A stretch of 64,000 nucleotides of DNA, from the NCBI GenBank assembly GCA_001717545.1, contig CP017039.1, positions 372,001-436,000 on the forward strand. Reading direction: 5' to 3'. The first letter of the stretch is position 1; each line of letters starts with the position of its first letter. The position numbers were made by a program, and so were the translations under genes. Positions 60,732 to 64,000 of the stretch are shown in pieces. Under the pieces are notes generated by a model. The model was given only the letters and a program-made list of their open reading frames with translations, was not told where the DNA came from and did no database searches. The stretch is from Anaerolineaceae bacterium oral taxon 439. Lineage in GTDB: Bacteria; Chloroflexota; Anaerolineae; Anaerolineales; Anaerolineaceae.

Positions 60732-61036
60732 TAGATCCGGGGCGCGGGAGAACGCCTCGCTTTGCGTCTGATAATAGAAAATTAGATCTATTTACTTTGC
60801 GGGCGCATCTGCCCTCCGGCCTCTTCACATCCGTCCCGCGAAGGCGGGACAGGCCCGACCGGAAGGGAGGGGCCGGGGAGGAAATCCCGCTTGCGGGACG
60901 AAAATTTTTTGCAGGTTGAAACGCGGGCAGATTTTTCCCGGGATGTCTGCGACAAAGCGGAATAGCCTGCGAATCCCCCCATAAAAAAAACCGCCGTTCT
61001 CTCGAGGGAGGACGGCGGTTCGTTTTACCTCTTTCC
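60732..61036. other. Intergenic region with GC-rich hairpins
   Basis: No gene. GTCCCGC-GAAG-GCGGGAC (60833-60851) and TCCCGC-TT-GCGGGA (60884-60897) are perfect hairpins sharing the CCCGC/GCGGG arm; the second is followed by GAAAATTTTTT and could terminate the kinase-remnant gene. The 3' end holds the terminator of the minus-strand Ig-like gene. Confidence 0.5.
60983..61020 (-). terminator. Terminator of the long Ig-like protein gene
   Basis: On the minus strand AACCGCCGT pairs with ACGGCGGTT around a 14-base loop, and TTTTTTTT follows. Strong rho-independent form. Confidence 0.88.
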
Positions 61037-62608
61037 CTACCGCAGCGGAAAATACACCTCGCAGAACGGCGCGCCGTTATTTTCCAGCCGGAATTTTGAC
61101 CAGATCGGTTCCGTTGAAGCGGGGTCTTTGACGTTTACCGTAAACGAGACGCGCGTTTCTTCGCCCGGCGCGGTCGGCTGCAGCGCGATATCGGCGGCTA
61201 CCGACTCGACGTTGGGACTGTTTTCCAGATTCACGATCGCGTACGCAGCCGGGTTCCAGGCGCTCGTCCCCGTGTTCGTCAGGTACCAGTTGACTTCGTA
61301 GACATCCGGGGCGATGAGGTTGATTTCGGAATGCTGATCGCCGCAGGCGTTCTCACCCGGGGCCCCGACTATGACCGTTTTCGCGTCCGTCTCTTCCATC
61401 AGCAGCGGCGCTTCGATCGCTTCGCCAGCGCCTGCCTCGAGCACGGAAGAGACAAGCCCCGAAGTGGCGAGCGGCCCGGGCTCGTCTTCGATCAGGACCG
61501 TCGCGTCAGATTTCGACGCCGTTCCGCCCTGAACGACGATATCGACCCAGAACGCGCTGTTCGCGTAAGAGCCGTACCCGAACGTGTAGCCGAGGCTGTC
61601 CTGAACCATGTAATAGCCGCGGTAGCGGCCCGGGATCGACGGCGCCTGAAGATCGATACTGATTTCGACGCGTTCTCCCGGATAGACCGTTCGCGGGAGA
61701 TTGACCATGCGTTTTCCGCCCATCGCGTCCCCACCGGTGAAAATCAGCGTATATCCCTGGTCCCAGATACAGGTCCCGCCGTTCTTAAACGACCAGGTTT
61801 TCCGGAAAATTTCGTTCGGCGCTAATTTCGTCCCGTCCGGAATGGTCAGGTCGTTGATCGAGCGGATCTTATTGTTGCAGTACGGATTCCGCGTGTTTCC
61901 CTGCGGAACAGTCAGGCCTGTCCCGTAGGGCTGTTTCTGCGCGGACCCGTACCCGTAAGAATACGCCGGCTGCACCGGCTGGCAGGCCGTCTGGCAGATG
62001 GGGAGGCAGTTCGGCTGAACGGCGACCGGATTGCAGCAGCCGGAACAGGACGTATACGCCGTCGCCGTTATAATACTTGCCCAGACCGGAACCTGCCCGC
62101 TGCAGCCGACGCCGAAGAGCTGACCGTTCGCCGAGCGCAGCATCCAATTCGATTTGAACGCGCCCGCGCTCATTGGGGCGACCATGCTCACGGAGATATC
62201 AACGTACTTTCCGGGTGCGACGGCATGCGGAAGGCGGACCGCCTGAACCGAACCCAGCGCGGTTCCGGAAACGTAAACGAGCGCGAAATCCGTCGTCCAG
62301 GTACAGCTTCCCGCGTTACGGATTCGCCAGGTTTTCGTGAACGCTTTCCCCGGGCTGATAAACGATCCGTCGGGAATCGTGACGTCACGGACGAATTCCG
62401 CGCGGATACATGCGTTGAACGCGCACCCGGGCCCGTATCCGGTCCCATACCAGGAGCCCCAGGTTACCGGCGGCTTTTTCCCCAGCTCGCCGAACGGGAC
62501 GAACCAATCCGATTGACGGCCCGGCGCGGCTTCGGCTGCCGCGCTGATCGTCAGCGTCAGAATCAGCGTTAAGACTGCTGTTATCCAAAAACGACGCATG
62601 CGTTTCAT
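61037..62608 (-). CDS. Secreted protein with NBR1-type Ig-like domains (long form)
   Basis: 523 residues from the ATG at 62606-62608 with AGGAGG 6 bases upstream; a TTG two codons earlier is not needed. Signal peptide MRRFWITAVLTLILTLTISA, cleavage near AEAAP. Two clear NBR1-like Ig domains: about residues 70-185 (DVTIPDGSFISPGKAFTKTW ... CTWTTDFALVYVSG ... VQAVRLPHAVAPGKYVDISV) and 250-365 (DLTIPDGTKLAPNEIFRKTW ... CIWDQGYTLIFTGGDAMGGK). A degenerate third one sits near the C-terminus (NWYLTNTGTSAWN). A cysteine-rich linker (CSGCCNP...CQTAC) joins the first two, suggesting disulphides or metal. Such proteins are typical of Anaerolineae surfaces and are presumed adhesive or structural; the function is unproven. 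Confidence 0.88.
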   Translation of the reverse strand: MKRMRRFWITAVLTLILTLTISAAAEAAPGRQSDWFVPFGELGKKPPVTWGSWYGTGYGPGCAFNACIRAEFVRDVTIPDGSFISPGKAFTKTWRIRNAGSCTWTTDFALVYVSGTALGSVQAVRLPHAVAPGKYVDISVSMVAPMSAGAFKSNWMLRSANGQLFGVGCSGQVPVWASIITATAYTSCSGCCNPVAVQPNCLPICQTACQPVQPAYSYGYGSAQKQPYGTGLTVPQGNTRNPYCNNKIRSINDLTIPDGTKLAPNEIFRKTWSFKNGGTCIWDQGYTLIFTGGDAMGGKRMVNLPRTVYPGERVEISIDLQAPSIPGRYRGYYMVQDSLGYTFGYGSYANSAFWVDIVVQGGTASKSDATVLIEDEPGPLATSGLVSSVLEAGAGEAIEAPLLMEETDAKTVIVGAPGENACGDQHSEINLIAPDVYEVNWYLTNTGTSAWNPAAYAIVNLENSPNVESVAADIALQPTAPGEETRVSFTVNVKDPASTEPIWSKFRLENNGAPFCEVYFPLR

Positions 62609-62756
62609 TCTCAACCTCCTGATTTCGTCGGGCCCATGAGCCGTCCGAATCTTTTCGCTCTATCACATTCGGTATCGTGCAAGAAATGCGCCGGATTGGC
62701 GCGCCGGGTGGATCCCATTCAGCGGCGCATGGGCCGGTGCGAACGGAAAGAACGTT

Positions 62757-63068
62757 GAAGAGGCTGTCTCAAAACGAAGTTTGTTATAATAAAATTCACC
62801 TTCTTGATCGTCAGTATATCGAATGACCCCCGTTCGGCCAAAGGTCTCTCGCTGCGCGCTAGGCCAGGAGGGGACCTCAATGCACTTGACTTTGGGTATT
62901 TTTTTGTGGAAACCGGGGTTTTCCCCGGTTTCCACGCCAATTGCCCCTGTTTTCATCTCTGTTTTCTGCGCCATTCGCAAAAGCGGCGGCTATTCTCCAA
63001 TCAGAAGAACACTTGGACAATATTCACACTGAAAATTTAGAGATTCCGACTTTTGGGACACTCTCTTC
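62757..63068. mobile_element. MITE-like element, 312 bp
   Basis: The ends are imperfect inverted repeats: GAAGAGGCTGTCTCAAAA on the left, and on the reverse strand GAAGAGAGTGTCCCAAAA on the right (15 of 18 match), a pattern like the GAGGCTGTCCCAAAA ends of IS1182/IS5-type elements. There is no transposase. Inside is a perfect 13-bp hairpin with a TTTT loop (62906-62935). No target duplication is evident. The element lies between two Ig-like genes on the same strand; 62609-62756 is otherwise empty. Confidence 0.55.
62906..62935. repeat. Perfect 13-bp hairpin inside the MITE-like element
   Basis: GTGGAAACCGGGG-TTTT-CCCCGGTTTCCAC. A run of seven T precedes it on the plus strand, so on the minus strand the hairpin is followed by A rather than T and it is not a minus-strand terminator. 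Confidence 0.75.
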
Positions 63069-63127
63069 CTCATAAAATTCGATTTGCGGCACGCTCGTTT
63101 CATACGTTTCTTCCAACGAAGACGGTT

Positions 63128-63862
63128 TTACCACCAGGGCGTGAAGTCCTGCCAGCCGTTTCCCCAGTTCCAATATGGATCCGACCAGTTCCAGTATGGG
63201 CCGTAATACCAGCCGCAGTATGGATCATACGGGTACCAGCCGCAGGAATAATCCGGGTACAACGGCTGCGAGACGGCGTAGGTCCGGATATCGGCGTAAA
63301 ACGCGACGGCGCAGTTCGATCCGACGCCGAAGGTCTGGCCGTTTTCCGCCTGAAGCTTGAAATTCGCGCGGTATGAACCCGAGGCCGACGGCGCGGTCAG
63401 TGTGACGGTGATATCGACCGTCTGGCCGGGCGCGACTGCGTGCGGAAGCGCGAACCAGCTTGGCGCGCCCATCTGCGTCCCGCCGGAAAAGATCACCTTA
63501 TAATTCGTCGTCCAGACGGTCGTCCCATTGTTGCGAAGGCGCCAGGTTTTCGTAAACGAAGTGCCCGGCGCGACGTAGGATCCGTCCGGAATCGTCAGGT
63601 CGGCGACGAACGACGCGCAGTTCGCCGAATAGCAGTAGGACGGTACGGTGCAGTTCTGCCACCCGTAGCAGTTGGGCTGGCAGCTCGCCGGCGCCTGAAC
63701 CGTTCCGGGGTACATCGGCGAAGTATTAACGAAAGGGTTCCCGGTATTGCTCGGGAGATTGTTCCAGGGATTGTTCCAGTAGTTCTGCGCGGAGACGATC
63801 CCCGCCGTCATGAGACTGACAGATACCAGGAGCATCAATAAAACGAAAAAACGCTTAGTCAT
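63128..63862 (-). CDS. Secreted protein with one NBR1-type Ig-like domain and aromatic tail
   Basis: 244 residues from the ATG at 63860-63862 (AGGAGAG about 10 bases upstream). Signal peptide TKRFFVLLMLLVSVSLMTAG, cleavage near VSAQN. A cysteine-containing stretch (CQPNCYGWQNC ... CYSANC) precedes one NBR1-like Ig domain (about residues 88-195: DLTIPDGSYVAPGTSFTKTW ... VWTTNYKVIFSGG ... WFALPHAVAPGQTVDITV). The last 35 residues are extraordinarily aromatic (YDPYCGWYYGPYWNWSDPYW, then NWGNGWQDFTPWW), perhaps a carbohydrate- or surface-binding tail. Paralogue of the long form; separated from it by the MITE-like element. The bases to 64000 hold no gene. Confidence 0.87.
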   Translation of the reverse strand: MTKRFFVLLMLLVSVSLMTAGIVSAQNYWNNPWNNLPSNTGNPFVNTSPMYPGTVQAPASCQPNCYGWQNCTVPSYCYSANCASFVADLTIPDGSYVAPGTSFTKTWRLRNNGTTVWTTNYKVIFSGGTQMGAPSWFALPHAVAPGQTVDITVTLTAPSASGSYRANFKLQAENGQTFGVGSNCAVAFYADIRTYAVSQPLYPDYSCGWYPYDPYCGWYYGPYWNWSDPYWNWGNGWQDFTPWW

Positions 63863-64000
63863 AAGAATTTCTCTCCTTTCTGATAGATTTCCGCCCGATG
63901 ACCGGTTCGGATCATGGATTAACTCGTGCAAGTTTTATACTCAGATCCCGTTCCCCGCGTTCGCCGGATGACAGAAAGTTCTATTCAAAATACGAAATCC

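Noticed and set aside
1-64000. CRISPR arrays and tRNA/rRNA genes
   Set aside because: No regularly spaced repeats, no TTCGA-type T-arm with matching acceptor stem, and no rRNA-like stretches were found on reading both strands.

Overview
The window looks like chromosome from an anaerobic member of the Chloroflexota, most likely class Anaerolineae. The main clue is the pair of secreted proteins built from NBR1-type ('next to BRCA1') Ig-like domains, which are common in that class. A CapA-like protein with an N-terminal extension, a truncated PknB-type kinase joined to a DUF6273-like domain, and many solute-binding-protein-dependent sugar importers fit the same picture. An oral or gut host-associated lifestyle is possible but is inference. 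Base composition is moderately GC-rich; the lower-GC islands coincide with transposon remnants.

Layout. 1-8.2 kb holds housekeeping and envelope genes: thioredoxin reductase (cut by the left edge), a membrane-anchored protein with CapA, an NADP-type secondary alcohol dehydrogenase, a PII-like protein coupled to a cation antiporter, and an HtrA protease. 8.2-16.7 kb holds a phosphodiesterase, a frameshifted small membrane protein, a GtrA-like flippase, a flavin oxidoreductase, dnaA, a complete IS481-type element with 26-bp flanking direct repeats, the SRP RNA and a methyltransferase. 16.7-22.6 kb holds a secreted protein and a TetR-controlled module of two half-ABC transporters plus a Trep_Strep/MptD-type S component, with three near-identical TGAAT-N4-ATTCA operators. 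22.6-32.4 kb is an L-arabinose locus: araBDA, a LacI-type regulator and a sugar ABC importer.

32.6-42.5 kb begins with an orphan AbiEi antitoxin whose toxin gene is reduced to its two ends. It is followed by a long minus-strand operon: FadR-type regulator, AtuA-like DUF1446 protein, DUF4387 protein, two permeases, a solute-binding protein, a terminator, then two ADP-ribosylglycohydrolase-fold enzymes. This is the best candidate for an undescribed catabolic system. 42.6-53.4 kb is an accessory region: a second TetR and S-component-like pair with a large palindromic promoter, two IS481 end remnants bracketing a LacI gene, a probable polyol operon (SDR, binding protein, ATPase, permease, convergent zinc dehydrogenase), and a decayed CoA-transferase gene broken by an ISLre2 transposase remnant.

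53.4-59 kb is a rare-sugar operon whose last gene carries all four metal ligands of D-psicose (allulose) 3-epimerase, preceded by a perfect LacI-type palindrome. 59-64 kb has a cold-shock gene with a structured leader, the vestigial kinase/DUF6273 protein, a 312-bp MITE-like element and two secreted Ig-like proteins.

Coordinates are read by eye. Starts were chosen from Shine-Dalgarno spacing. Family names rest on remembered motifs, not on searches.
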